Source of the DNA: Cercospora beticola
Taxonomy: Eukaryota > Ascomycota > Dothideomycetes > Mycosphaerellales > Mycosphaerellaceae
Assembly (NCBI RefSeq): GCF_033473495.1
Contig: NC_088937.1
Location: 3,038,001-3,102,000 of the forward strand
Reading direction: 5' to 3'
Length of the DNA: 64,000 bases
Shown: one piece after another, positions 22,907 to 34,563 of the stretch
Layout: every line of letters begins with the position of its first letter
Position numbering within the stretch: the stretch's first letter is position 1
Position numbers and translations under genes: made by a program
The notes under the pieces: generated by a model
Databases searched by the model: none
What the model was told of the DNA's origin: nothing
Seen by the model: only the letters and a program-made list of their open reading frames with translations

Positions 22907-23220
22907 CTTGGATCTAGAAAGGGGTTAGCTATGGGCAGAACTGTGGAGATATGCTTCGAGCGACGTACCGTGGTTGGAGTGATGGGCTGGCTTGTCGAAG
23001 ACACCTGGATGTCTGAACTAGTGACAAAGTCGAGTTTGGAATTTCTGTTGTGGGCGACGGAACGCTTTGACCTGGAGCGAAAGAACTTTTCAAGCAAACA
23101 AACAAGGGCGTAGAAACTTCCTGAAGAGCGCCTGTTGGGCTGTTCGGCTTCATGTCTCACTGAGCTTCACCTGGACTTTGTCTTGGCCGTGGAGGAGAGG
23201 GGCCATGGTACGACGGTGAT

Positions 23221-23448
23221 TCATTTTGAAAATTCGGAGCGTCTTGCTTTCTGGCTTCTAAGCTTGTTCCGGAACTCGTTCATTGCGGTCTCCAGAGAGT
23301 CCCGCTGTTGAGTGAGCACCGATAGTCTCGCCTCTTCATCGTCTGCGACGGCGTAGTAGTGGCTGCTGCCCTCCCACCTGCCTCGCTTGCAGCGGTGGCC
23401 TAGTCAGAGAAAGCCAGCCCACTCGTATGGCAGCATCTCGCTCGTCAT
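23221..23448 (-). pseudogene. decayed copy E of the small-protein family
   Basis: Reading the minus strand from 23448 gives MTSEMLPYEWAGFL, a stop (23406-23404), then GSSHYYAVADDEEARL and a coiled-coil-like tail (QRDSLETAMNEFRNKL) to a stop at 23221. The first part matches the MTSDLL...NWAGF core and the SYYF end of paralogue C. The exon 1 part is absent. It sits directly behind the stop of paralogue B, so it is a truncated, nonsense-bearing relic. The extra C-terminal helix suggests the ancestral protein was longer. Confidence 0.6.
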
Positions 23449-23452
23449 CTCT

Positions 23453-24035
23453 CTAGCGGTTGGCTGTGTAATAGTAGCTGTTGCCTCTACCACCAACCAA
23501 ACTCCAGTCATCGGCCGGGCGGTAGAAGTCTGACCACTTCTCGTGCATCAGCTCCCTTGTCATAGCAAGCAGCTCTTGCAGTGCCCCCAATTCGCCTTGA
23601 GACTCTGGGCCCCGAAGTAGAACGTGCATGTAATTCCCGTTCATGTAGCAAACGCACCCAGAGACTTTCGCGCCGGTGCCACTGGTCACTACGTGGAATG
23701 AGTGGAGGACGGCGTAGCGTCCTCCGAGCAGCTGGTAGAGGAAAGGGGCGTTGGCTAAATACTCATTAGCGCGTGCCTCCCTGGGCAAGATTCACATCTG
23801 ACTTACCGATGATCTGTTTGCGCATGTATTCAACTTCAAGCTCTGGTTCCAGTTTCTCGCCTTTGTTTGACGCGGCTTTCATGGCGGCAACGACCTTCGC
23901 CTCAACCATCTTCTCCACCGACTCCTCCATGGCAAGCGCGACCTTCGCCTCGATAGCTTTCTCCATCGACTCGTTGATGGCAGCGACAATGTTGTCGCCC
24001 ATGTTGGACGAATCGCTGGTGGTTCGGGGAGGCAT
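23453..24035 (-). CDS. unrecognised small protein, tandem paralogue B
   Basis: Two exons, 24035-23807 and 23754-23453, encode 176 aa; the intron is GTAAGT...TTTAG, phase 1, at the same place as in paralogues A and C. The N-terminus carries an internally repeated helical unit (ESMEKAIEAKVALAMEESVE), making exon 1 longer than in A. The conserved junction reads MRKQII then ANAPFLYQLLGG. The core has VLLRGPESQGELGALQELL, MTRELM, FYRPADDW and a terminal GRGNSYYYTANR. No targeting signal is seen. Function is unknown; the conserved motifs define the family together with A and C. Confidence 0.8.
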
Positions 24036-24476
24036 CGCAGCTTAGAAATTTGTCAGCTGTAAGAAGCGCTGCAACGTACGTTGCGGTCGTTCAATTCCGG
24101 CTTGCTCACGGTTCGCTTCTGGAGGGTGTCGAAGGACCTAATGTTTGGATCGACGAGAAAGTCGAGTTGAGTTTTGGCCGTGCGCGTGGAAAGTGTTCGC
24201 GCAGGTAATAGGCCACTCGGCAATACGGCAGTGTTGGAGCAAACACGATAATGCATAGAAGATCTCTGAGGAGCGCGCATTTATTATAGCTCTTGGCTTC
24301 ATTTCTCACTGAGCTTCACTTGGCCCGGAACCATTAGACGGGCTCGCAGCAGGAGGACCCTCCATCAAGGGAAATCACCGCATCTTGCATTTTGGCTTCT
24401 ATCCTTCGTTCCCGGTCGCATAGCGCAGTCGGCAGCGTGCGGTGCTCAAGTTTCCAGTGCATGTCGATGGTCATGC

Positions 24477-25029
24477 CTACTCATCGTCTTCGTCGTGGCT
24501 GTCGTCCACATTGGTAAAGTAGTAGCTCTTTCCCTGCCCTTCCAACCTGACTGCCTTCCAGCGGTTGCCTGGCGAATAGAAGCCAGCCCAATTGCGACAC
24601 AACAAGTCACTGGTCATGTTCAATAGCTTCCATAGCGCATTTGCTTCTCCTTCAGCATCGGGGCCAAGAATGAATACGCGCCGTGACTTGTTCCTCGTGA
24701 ATACAACGCTGGCAGATACCGAGCTACCAACTCCTACGGTCAGAACCTCGAACTTTGCCCCTTCCACCACATCGTCACCCGCCAGCAAAGGGTAAAGATA
24801 CTCGACGTTCGCTGTGTCGGCATCATACATTAGCTAAAATCTGCATCACGAGTGTAGAGGGTGGCAACTTACCGAGGATCTGATTGCGCATGCCCCCAAA
24901 ATCCAATTCGACCTGAATCTTCTTGGAGGCGTCCGCGATCTTGGTGGAAACGAGCTTCTTCAAGGAGCTGTGTATGGCGGCGGCAATCCCGTCGACCAGT
25001 ATGGAGAGATTGTCGCTCAGAGCCGGCAT
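24477..25029 (-). CDS. unrecognised small protein, tandem paralogue C
   Basis: Two exons, 25029-24873 and 24811-24477, encode 163 aa. The intron is GTAAGT...ACACAG; an alternative nearer AG would give an immediate stop, and the chosen one restores the family junction (MRNQIL then ANVEYLYPLLAG). The N-terminal helix (IAAAIHSSLKKLVSTKIADA) corresponds to that of A and B. The core reads VFILGPDAEGEANALWKLL, MTSDLL, NWAGFYSPGNRW and GQGKSYYF, and the protein ends in an acidic tail (DDSHDEDDE). Beyond the stop, the minus strand still encodes a helix-like stretch resembling the tail of relic E, so C may have lost its C-terminus. Function is unknown. Confidence 0.8.
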
Positions 25030-25386
25030 CTTGGGTTCGAGAAAGAGCGAAGTTCAAGGAGGATTGGAAGAGGCTGCCTTCGATGCTGTAGTCGTTCGAA
25101 TTGCACTGAAGCGCCGATTATTTTCATTACAGAACTTCACTAAGCCCTGTTGTGCACAGCGACAAGTTCAACCAGAGGAGAGACCGCTCGACAAAGCGGC
25201 CAACTTCAAGCAAACAGAGAGATGTGCAGAAAGTTCCTGAAAGGGCGTGTACTGGATTGCGTTTGTTGAAACTCGTCTTCGCATCTCTCTGCGGTTTATT
25301 TGGACTTTGTTTCGAAACATACGAGGGAGACAAGGTCACATCGTAAGAATTCAGAGCATCTTACACATAGGTTCCTGTACTCATGT

Positions 25387-25592
25387 CTACTCGCCGTCGA
25401 AGTCATACGTGTGATAGTAGAAGTTGGTCTTGCGGTCGCAAATTTTTGTCCATTTAGTGCCTGGTCTGGAGATGTCGAGGTCTCTGATCGTTCGATTCAC
25501 CAGCTGACTTGTTGGTCTAGATCTGAGAAGCAGTCAGCTCTAGCTACAAGACCTGCGCGAATGAACTCCGAGCGCTGCACCAGAATTCGCGC
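25387..25592 (-). pseudogene. decayed copy D of the small-protein family
   Basis: On the minus strand, 25515-25387 reads TSQLVNRTIRDLDISRPGTK, then W and TKICDRKTNFYYHTYDFDGE to a stop. This aligns with the TSDLL...YSPGNRW...GKSYYF end of paralogue C. A shifted frame just upstream (about 25592-25520) gives RILVQRSEF, matching the RRVF/VLLRG strand. The rest of exon 2 and exon 1 are not found, so it is a frameshifted fragment. Confidence 0.55.
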
Positions 25593-26456
25593 TTATCCTT
25601 CCCATCGTCATGCGATTGGGAGCCGAGAGTCTAACTCAGCGTCTGTAAGGAACTCCACAGTCCTGCGAATGATGGAGTGCTTCGGGCTGTGTATGAAAGT
25701 CTTCCGTGGGGCAGTACTGCTTGTCGGGCAGATGGAACAGGATGGGAAATTATGAGATGAGATGCCCTGTACATTGACCTCGAGTCCGATCAAACTTCGC
25801 TTCGACTTCGTCTTGTTCTTGAGTCCGGATGAACAAGACATGGCCATGGCTGTGGCACTTCGAATCGATATCTTACATGTTGGCTTCCGAGCCTCGATTC
25901 CGGCTGCTACGGCCTTGCGCGTTGAAGCATTGCATGAAACGTGTTCACTTCTTTTGTACAGGCTCCACGGGCACGTATAGATCCCGATAACATCGCAAAG
26001 TCGATGGGAAACATGTATCCCTCATGGCTGGTCAGCAGGCAATGATGGCTGAGCGTTCTGGGACCGGATGCGACTGGAGCCAACGTCTTTTTCTTTTGCT
26101 GGAGCTCTTTTCGTCGCCGGGCAATTTGGTGTCTTCGATATAGTAGCAATAATACTTTCAGAGAAGATGGGACTTGTCGTCTAAGGCCAGTAGAGCCAAG
26201 ATGCGATCCAATGTGTCCACGATAATGTTGGCGCGTGGGTGTATTGCGGCCGGAGGGAAGGAACAAGTTTGAGCGAGGTTGGACTTCAGGCTGGTGCCCT
26301 TGGCCGACGTCGCCGAGCAGCCGAACTCTCAACACAGCTGTGTCGAGCTCTTCCGGCGCATTTCTTTCCACTGCCGACCACGTTCTCCCTCTATTTTCCG
26401 ATTCCTCTTCGCTGCACCTCGCTGTGGTTCGGTGATTACCTGGACCCGTATACAAG
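25593..26456. other. gene-free stretch before ADK1
   Basis: About 860 bp. A 225-codon minus-strand frame (25907-26584) overlaps the start of ADK1 and has no recognisable feature. I regard the stretch as the ADK1 promoter and the decayed flank of the small-protein array. Confidence 0.45.
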
Positions 26457-27423
<967 letters not shown>

Positions 27424-27791
27424 GGGGATTTATCTTTGTGAAGCACCACAACGGTCCACGATGGCGGCTAGAAGCCAGCGACTGCGGACCGGATCTGCCG
27501 TAGCCGGAATGGGCAAGAGTCTGCTCAGAGGCCAAGCATTTCAGTGGTTCGTAAAATGTGGCGCGAGGTGTGCATAGAAGCTGTGTGGCTACAGTGTATC
27601 ATAGGGAGCGGGCATTGTACGGATCACCTAATTCCATAGGGTTTTACCACAAAAGAGAGATACGAGAGTCGCGATTGCCTGATGGGAGCTCCTTCTGTGA
27701 TCGATGTCGCGTGGCCTGCCTGCCACTTCGACATCCACGCTCGTCTCTGACTTCTGGTTTACAACATCTCCGCGCTGACAATTGCACAGCA
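27424..27791. other. gene-free stretch between ADK1 and the hypothetical gene
   Basis: About 370 bp; 3' UTR of ADK1 and promoter of the next gene. Nothing else is seen. Confidence 0.5.
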
Positions 27792-29004
27792 ATGCCCTCC
27801 TCTAAAGCAAGACGGCATTACGGAGTGGATCTGCACAGATATCTGGGCATCGAAACGCCTCCTAAGACAAACGCGCAGGAGCGCGAGGCAAGTACAAACG
27901 ACCTTCACTTCACGACAGCTCTCTTCTAACGGCTCTGCAGCTGCCACCTGATGTCGCTCCACACGTGCCACCGCCTCCACCTCCACCTCCCTCTCAATCT
28001 TCCATAGGTCATCGCCTTCGCAATTCTCTGGCCAGCCTGCTCTTTGTCGTATTCACGCTGGAGACGCTTGCTAACTCGCATGACAGACAGCCATGACTCC
28101 ATCCGCCAACCGCATACTTGACCGCGACCATGAATCGCCCAAGGGCATTCGACGCCGCGCCAGCAAGACACATACACCATCTTCGAAGGCTTCCACGTCG
28201 CTCATGGACCGCACCAATACCACGCGGACACGATCAAACTACACCATGACGACCACAAGCAGCACGCCAGGCGTCGGAATGACAACTTTCCTTCCTGAGA
28301 TGAACAGCACTCCGCCGATGCCCACCTTCCAGAAGCCAGACATGGAGACGCCGACCCCATTGCGCAGAGAGCGACCAAGAGAGTACGCCACTCCTTCACG
28401 TACACAAGGCTTAAGACGCCCGGACACACCTCGCGCAGAGAGAAGCATTGAAGACCTGTTCGTGCAATCAGCGCGGAAACCTCACGTGCCATACTCTACC
28501 ACCCCACTCATCGATCGTGTCCCCGGCACACCACCACTGCCTCGCAACTGGGGCCGTCGACAAGACCGAGCGATCTGCATTCTCGACGCGAGCAATTACA
28601 GCTTGGGTGGCATTGTGGCCAAGATTCGTCACGTCTTCCCAGATCTGGATGGCACCTTGACACCAGCTATGGTCGACAAGAGACTTCGGCAGTTGGATCA
28701 GATCATTGAGATTGACTATTGGGCTGTTGGATTGGCAAAGAATGAAAAGCAGCAACGCAAGGAGAAAGCGAAACTTGAGGAGGCAGAAGCGAAGAGACTT
28801 GAGAGCAGTAGCATGTTGATGGGAGGTAGTGCCAGAGGTGTTGCTGATGAGGCTAGGAGTGAGAAGGAGGATCTTGTAAGGGCTCAGAAGAAGTCGCGTT
28901 CGAAGGAGAAGGTCATCGATGGGAGCAGAGTTGATGCGGATATGGAAGCTCGGGATCCGGTCGCAAGGGGGTTCTTGTCAAGCTTTCGCACACAGATTGC
29001 ATGA
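27792..29004 (+). CDS. hypothetical fungal protein with Pro-rich N-terminus and C-terminal helix
   Basis: Proposed three exons, 27792-27887, 27941-28007 and 28091-29004, encode 358 aa. Intron 1 would be a GC-AG intron (GAG|GCAAGT...CTCTGCAG) with a clear CTAAC branch site 10 nt before the acceptor. Intron 2 has a weak donor (GTCATC) but a good branch site (GCTAAC) and acceptor. The first exon encodes a conserved-looking segment (ARRHYGVDLHRYLGIETPP), then a polyproline run. Exon 3 is Ser/Thr/Pro-rich and carries short basic motifs. It then has a folded part (AICILDASNYSLGGIVAKIR) and a long Glu/Lys helix after IEIDYWAVGLAKNEKQQRKE. I do not recognise the family. A simpler model starts at 28093 with 303 aa. 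Confidence 0.65.
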
Positions 29005-29238
29005 GCTTGCTTCTACTTGACTTGGGGCCGACAATGAAACGCCATGATACAGCCACAACGACTTGGGGGCAATGTCATCAACAAGGCAAAGCACTGCCTT
29101 TGACGTAGGAGTTTGGCAATGCGGGTCGAGTGATAATGTCTAATATAATCTCTGGCACTCGGCCACATGCAACAGCTATCTCACATTCTCCCTCCGATGC
29201 AGTTCATTACTCGTTTCAAAATGTCGTCAAGCTTCAAT

Positions 29239-31149
29239 CTACACGAAGCCAGCAGCCGTAGCCTTTTCTCTATACTCTTCAAAAGTCTTCGCCGCACCGC
29301 CTCGTGAATTGTTGCGAGCTCGCGCCTCAAATTCACTTTCGGTGCCTTCCTCGATGCGTTTCCGCTCTTCCCAAGCATCCTCCTCACTCGCAATCATACC
29401 GCGGAAAGCGCCTTGCTGTCCACGGCTGAAATATACCGCGCCAGCTTTCCTGTTCGCGACGTCTTCATTGATCAAGATGTACTTGATTCCTGATCCAGGC
29501 GTCTCAAACATTGCATCTGCCAATAAGCGTTCCATTACTGTTCGTAGACCTCGTGCTCCGGTTCCCATTTTCGACGCTGTTGTGGCAATGGCGTGTAGAG
29601 CTGCTGTTGTGAAGCGGATTTCCATACTTGAGAGTGCGAAGAGTTGTTGATATTGCTTCATGAGGCTGTTTCGGGGCTCCGTGAGCACTTTGACGAGTGC
29701 TTCGATATCGAGGGATGAGAGAGCGCAGGATATTGGGATACGGCCAACTAGTTCGGGGATTAAACCATATTTTTGGAGGTCTTGAGGCTCGACGAGATCG
29801 AGGGTGTTGAATTTTCGCTTTTGTGTTGCGGAATGGGAATTTGATTCGTCGTGTTGCTGAGTCGGTGGCGCGTAATACGGAAGGTGCTTATCGAAGAGTT
29901 CATCTTCGCCTTCGATGATGGTTTCGTGCTGGTTGGAGGTGTCGGATCCGGGTGCTGCGCGGACTGTTGCGCCGAAACCGATGCTGCCTTTCGAGACACG
30001 GTCTAGGATGACTTTGTGAAGGCCATTGAAGGCTCCTGCGCAGAGGAAGAGGATGTTGTCTGTTCTCACATTGTAGACATCGCCCTTTCCGCCTCCGGGC
30101 TGTGATGGTTGGTTTATGTTACCGCCCGAAAGTGGTGAGTTGGTAGGATATCCGGATCCTTGACCTCGGTATTTCTCGTTTGTTGAACTTCGTTCCTGTT
30201 TGGCTTGGATCTGAAGTGTTGTTCCTTCGATGATCTTCAACAGTGCCTGTTGAACGCCTTCACCACTTACGTCTTTGCCATGTGATACTTTGGCTGTGGC
30301 AATCTTATCTATTTCGTCCAGGACGATGATGCCTCGCTCAGCACGTGTCACATCGTAATTAGCGGCTGCCAGCAGGCGCTGTACGCAGACATCTGCATCT
30401 TCGCCAATGTAGCCCGCTTGTGTGAAGGGCGTGCAATCAGACATGCTGAATGGGACTTCGAGCACCCTGGCAAGAGTCTTTGCCATCAACGTCTTTCCAA
30501 CACCCGATGGTCCTAGCAGTAGCACATTGCTCTTCTCCACAGTCAAGGGACTTGAATCCTGAAGTGGCGATGGAGGAGGACCAAGTCCATTTTGTTGTAT
30601 AGTTCTTTGCTGGGAGCTATGATCGGGAGGATAGACATGTATCGTGGTCTGCTGCTGGCCAGGAAACTCATCTTCCGCAAAATCCTTCGTCAGCGAAGGT
30701 ACTGCTATCCCTCGCTTCAATTCACCCTCCCTACCTTCTACCGGATGTCTCTGGTGCATGCGCCGCCGCTCCTCGGCCGCCAGTTGCTCCTCCTCCTCTT
30801 CATCTCTCCTCTGCAGCTCCTGTATTCGCTGATAGTGGTTGTATACGGCCGTTGCCAAGGTCTTCTTCGCGCGCTCCTGGCCGACAACGAATTGATCGAG
30901 GTGCTGCTTGAGGATTGCAGGTGTGATGCGTGGCGCTCCGATTTCTGAAGCTCCTCCCAAGGGACCTTCAGTTGGGCCCCCAGGTTCATAAACGCCCGTC
31001 CAGGGCTGGTTTGTGAAATCGGAGCGAATGTACGACGACGAGTCTGATGACGTCCGGTGCGAGGCGCTGAAGTGTCGGCGTGTGATGGCAGCAATGCCCA
31101 GGTAGGTCAGCCTGGCGCGCGGCGTGTAATACGATGCAACCGTTGCCAT
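29239..31149 (-). CDS. MCX1: mitochondrial ClpX-type AAA+ ATPase
   Basis: Single exon of 636 aa. The N-terminus is a mitochondrial presequence rich in Arg, Ser and Thr (ITRRHFSASHR). No Zn-binding domain is present, as in yeast Mcx1. Landmarks are the ClpX opening FVVGQERAKKTLATAVYNHY, Walker A LLLGPSGVGKT (about residues 212-222), the GYIGEDAD loop, Walker B IIVLDEIDKI (about 272-281), GEGVQQALLKIIEG, IPELVGRIPI and the sensor-2 segment GARGLRTVME. A charged insertion of about 100 residues (EEEEEQLAAEERRR onward) separates the start of the AAA+ fold from Walker A. It unfolds or remodels matrix proteins; yeast Mcx1 activates heme biosynthesis. It is divergently arranged with the branching-enzyme gene. 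Confidence 0.95.
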   Translation of the reverse strand: MATVASYYTPRARLTYLGIAAITRRHFSASHRTSSDSSSYIRSDFTNQPWTGVYEPGGPTEGPLGGASEIGAPRITPAILKQHLDQFVVGQERAKKTLATAVYNHYQRIQELQRRDEEEEEQLAAEERRRMHQRHPVEGREGELKRGIAVPSLTKDFAEDEFPGQQQTTIHVYPPDHSSQQRTIQQNGLGPPPSPLQDSSPLTVEKSNVLLLGPSGVGKTLMAKTLARVLEVPFSMSDCTPFTQAGYIGEDADVCVQRLLAAANYDVTRAERGIIVLDEIDKIATAKVSHGKDVSGEGVQQALLKIIEGTTLQIQAKQERSSTNEKYRGQGSGYPTNSPLSGGNINQPSQPGGGKGDVYNVRTDNILFLCAGAFNGLHKVILDRVSKGSIGFGATVRAAPGSDTSNQHETIIEGEDELFDKHLPYYAPPTQQHDESNSHSATQKRKFNTLDLVEPQDLQKYGLIPELVGRIPISCALSSLDIEALVKVLTEPRNSLMKQYQQLFALSSMEIRFTTAALHAIATTASKMGTGARGLRTVMERLLADAMFETPGSGIKYILINEDVANRKAGAVYFSRGQQGAFRGMIASEEDAWEERKRIEEGTESEFEARARNNSRGGAAKTFEEYREKATAAGFV

Positions 31150-31792
31150 GCCCAGTCTGCCTCACCGCGATGGCACACGCACTCGCCGCAACTCTGGTCG
31201 AGTGAATCAACGCCGCATCAGTCGACGAGCTCCAGCTCCGAAGCCGCCACTCGTCAGCCTCCGCAGCGCCTCCCCACTCTCCACATTGCGAGAGGCTCCG
31301 AGCGACGCAGGGACCATCGAAGTGAATCCGGCCGAGCCAAGTCTGGACGGCCTGCGACGCTCATTTCTCCCGTCGCAGCGTCTGCTTTCTGTTGATTGAG
31401 CTCTGCGCAGCGGCTGCGCGCAGCAACGCGCCCAACCACTCTCGCCATGCCGACCAACACGCCGCCACCGCGCGCAGCAGCGAGTTTCTGGCCCAACAGC
31501 CCGCAGGACGTTTATCTCGATTGGTTGAGGAAAGTCGGACCGCTTCCCTGCAATGACATAGCTCTTGCGGTGGGGTTGAGCGCGAGAGCATTGACGATGG
31601 CCCAGCGTTGAGAGAGCTGCGCGCGAGACGCTGCCAATATTATTGTTGCCAGATCGCCCTCTCTTTCTGCGTGAACTTTCTCACTGACACTGCATTCTGC
31701 TCACAATTCCCAGTACACTCCTTTGCACTGCACGTCGTCTTCACGAGAAACCTCACTGCTGACAGACCCCATCCTCGCCGCCGCCACTCACC
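31150..31792. other. divergent promoter region of MCX1 and GLC3
   Basis: About 640 bp between two opposite start codons, with only short overlapping frames. It must carry both promoters. No distinctive element was recognised. Confidence 0.5.
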
Positions 31793-33983
31793 ATGGCCGA
31801 CAAACTGAACGAGACGTCGCCCGACAGCGTCATGGCGAAGCCGAACGGGCAGGTGCCCAACGACGGCACGGGCATCGTCCAGCTTGATCCGTGGCTCGAG
31901 CCATACACGGGCGCCCTCAAGTCGAGGTTCACGCAGACCCAGAACTGGATCAAGACCATCGACAAGCACGAAGGCGGTCTCGAGAAGTTCTCGCGCGGCT
32001 ACGAGAAGTTCGGATTCAATGTGTCGCCAGACAACACCATCACATACCGCGAATGGGCACCATTTGCCCTGCGAGCCTACCTCATCGGTGACTTCAACGA
32101 GTGGAACCGAGATAGCCATCAGATGCAGCGAGATGCATTCGGTGTCTGGGAAATCCAACTGCCCGCCGTCAATGGCCAACCAGCAATTCCTCACGACAGC
32201 AAAATCAAGATTAGCATGGTGGTGCCAAACGATGGGCAAAGAGTGGAGAAGTTGCCGGCATGGATAACTCGAGTGACACAAGATCTGTCAGTCTCGCCCA
32301 TCTACGACGCACGATTCTGGAATCCGCCTCAGAAATATCAGTGGAAGAATCCTCGCCCGGCGAAGCCACTCAGCGCACGAATTTACGAAGCACACGTCGG
32401 TATCTCGAGCCCGGACCCCAAGGTCGCTACGTACAAAGAGTTCACTCAAAATACACTGCCTCGTATTCGAGACTTGGGGTACAACACAATTCAGCTCATG
32501 GCCATCATGGAGCACGCCTACTACGCTTCGTTCGGCTATCAGATCAACTCCTTCTTTGCCGCATCATCGCGATATGGACATCCAGACGATTTGAAAGAGT
32601 TGATCGACACAGCACACGGAATGGGAATCACAGTACTGCTGGATGTCGTCCACTCGCATGCTAGCAAAAACGTTGCAGACGGTCTCAACATGTTCGACAA
32701 CAGCGACCACCTCTACTTCCACGAGGGAGCTCGTGGCCGGCACGAGTTGTGGGATTCGCGGCTCTTTAACTACGGGCATCACGAAGTCCTGCGCTTCTTG
32801 CTGTCCAACTTGCGCTTCTGGATGGAAGAGTACCAATTCGATGGCTTCCGATTCGATGGTGTCACCAGTATGCTGTACAAGCACCACGGCATTGGCACTG
32901 GCTTCAGCGGAGGCTACCACGAGTACTTCGGCCCCAGCGTCGATGAGGAAGGCGTAGTCTACCTCATGCTGGCCAACGAGATGTTGCATAACCTTTATCC
33001 AGACTGCATCACGATCGCCGAGGACGTGAGCGGAATGCCCGGTCTGTGTGTCAAGTTGAGCTTGGGTGGAATAGGATTCGACTACAGACTTGCCATGGCT
33101 GTACCAGACTTGTACATCAAGTGGCTTAAAGAGAAGCAAGACATTGACTGGGACATGGGAGCACTCTGCTTCACCTTGACGAATCGTCGTCATGGTGAGA
33201 AGACCATTGCCTACGCAGAGAGTCACGATCAAGCGCTGGTCGGCGACAAGACCTTGCTGTTCTGGTTGTGTGACGCCGAGATGTACACCAACATGTCCAC
33301 TCTCACGCCTTTCACACCCGTCATCGAGCGTGGAATGGCGCTGCACAAGATGATCCGACTCATCACACATTCGCTCGGAGGCGAAGCCTACCTCAACTTC
33401 GAGGGCAACGAGTTCGGCCATCCAGAGTGGCTGGACTTCCCTCGCGAGGGCAACGGCAACAGCTTCCACTACGCCCGCCGACAGTTCAACCTCGTGGAAG
33501 ACAAGCTTCTCCGCTATCACTTCCTGAACGACTTCGACAAGGCCATGCAGTGGACCGAGCAGAAGTATGGTTGGCTGCACTCACCTCAAGCATATGTCAG
33601 CCTCAAGAACGAAAATGACAAGGTGGTCGTCTTCGAGCGTGCCGGCCTGCTGTTCATTTTCAACTTCCATCCTTCCAGCTCTTTCACAGACTACCGTGTC
33701 GGCGTTGAACAGGCTGGAACTTACAGAGTCGTCTTGAACACTGACGACCCGGCCTTCGGAGGTCTCGGACGATCACAGAACGATACCCGCTTCTTCACGA
33801 CTGATTTTGCGTGGAACAACCGCAAGAACTTCTTGCAAGTGTACATTCCTACTCGCACAGCACTGGTAAGACACCCCATAGGCCGACTATAATGAACCAC
33901 ATTACTAACTAAACATGTAGGTTCTCGCACTCGAGGAAACCCTCGACCCGAACTGGAAGTCTCAGGTCTCGCTCGGATACTGA
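31793..33983 (+). CDS. GLC3: 1,4-alpha-glucan (glycogen) branching enzyme
   Basis: Two exons, 31793-33865 and 33921-33983, encode 711 aa. The intron (GTAAGA...CATGTAG, with CTAAC) separates the last 20 residues, [20 protein letters not shown]. An N-terminal CBM48-like domain covers about residues 75-165 ([14 protein letters not shown] region reads [20 protein letters not shown]). The GH13 barrel follows: [19 protein letters not shown] with the nucleophile Asp (~354), [11 protein letters not shown] with the acid/base Glu (~409) and [33 protein letters not shown] is the conserved branching-enzyme signature. It introduces alpha-1,6 branches into glycogen in the cytosol. Confidence 0.97.
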
Positions 33984-34563
33984 GCGCAATTTCACGAAAA
34001 TAGCAGACTGATGAAAAGCTTCATTGAGGTTTAAGCTAGGCGTTGGAAGGGGACATCACAGTGTATACTATAGATATCCGGCGTTGACAGTACGTCCAAG
34101 GAGTGCAAGGCACTTGTTCGGCTTAACTAGAAGTTTGATCCCGTGATCGTTGCTGGAGAATTGCGATAAGGCGATATTTATTCTAGTCCTTCTGCCACCT
34201 TTTTGCCGCTGCGAGTGCCATAATGCCATGGCGACGGACAGTCACATGCCGTCACCCAAGTTGCTAGTCACAATTTTTATGCCGGTAGCACGCGTGCTGC
34301 GAGCCCTGCTGTTGGCAGAACCTCCAGGGAATACTTTCCTCTGCACCGGCCCGGTGGCTGAGCCGCTGTTTGTGCTGTTGAAGGGCGCCGCTTGCCACTG
34401 CCAATTTGGGCTAGCTTACAACCTTGAACTTGCAAGGGTACGTCGCGAGCTCTATCACTTCCCCACATACATATACTGTAGCAATGCCGCCGTTTTCCTC
34501 TTGCGTTCTCATTGCCTGCTTTCTCACTTATTTCTCGTACTACCATAGTCAGGCAAGACAATC
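33984..34563. other. gene-free stretch between GLC3 and the GABA transaminase gene
   Basis: About 580 bp; 3' UTR of GLC3 and promoter of the transaminase gene. A 132-codon frame within it shows no domain. Confidence 0.5.

Noticed and set aside
31448..31611. Short plus-strand frame upstream of the branching enzyme
   Set aside because: It is only about 54 codons from its ATG, lies in the divergent promoter and has no homologue that I recognise.
32564..33580. 338-codon minus-strand frame
   Set aside because: It is the antisense shadow of the glycogen branching enzyme.
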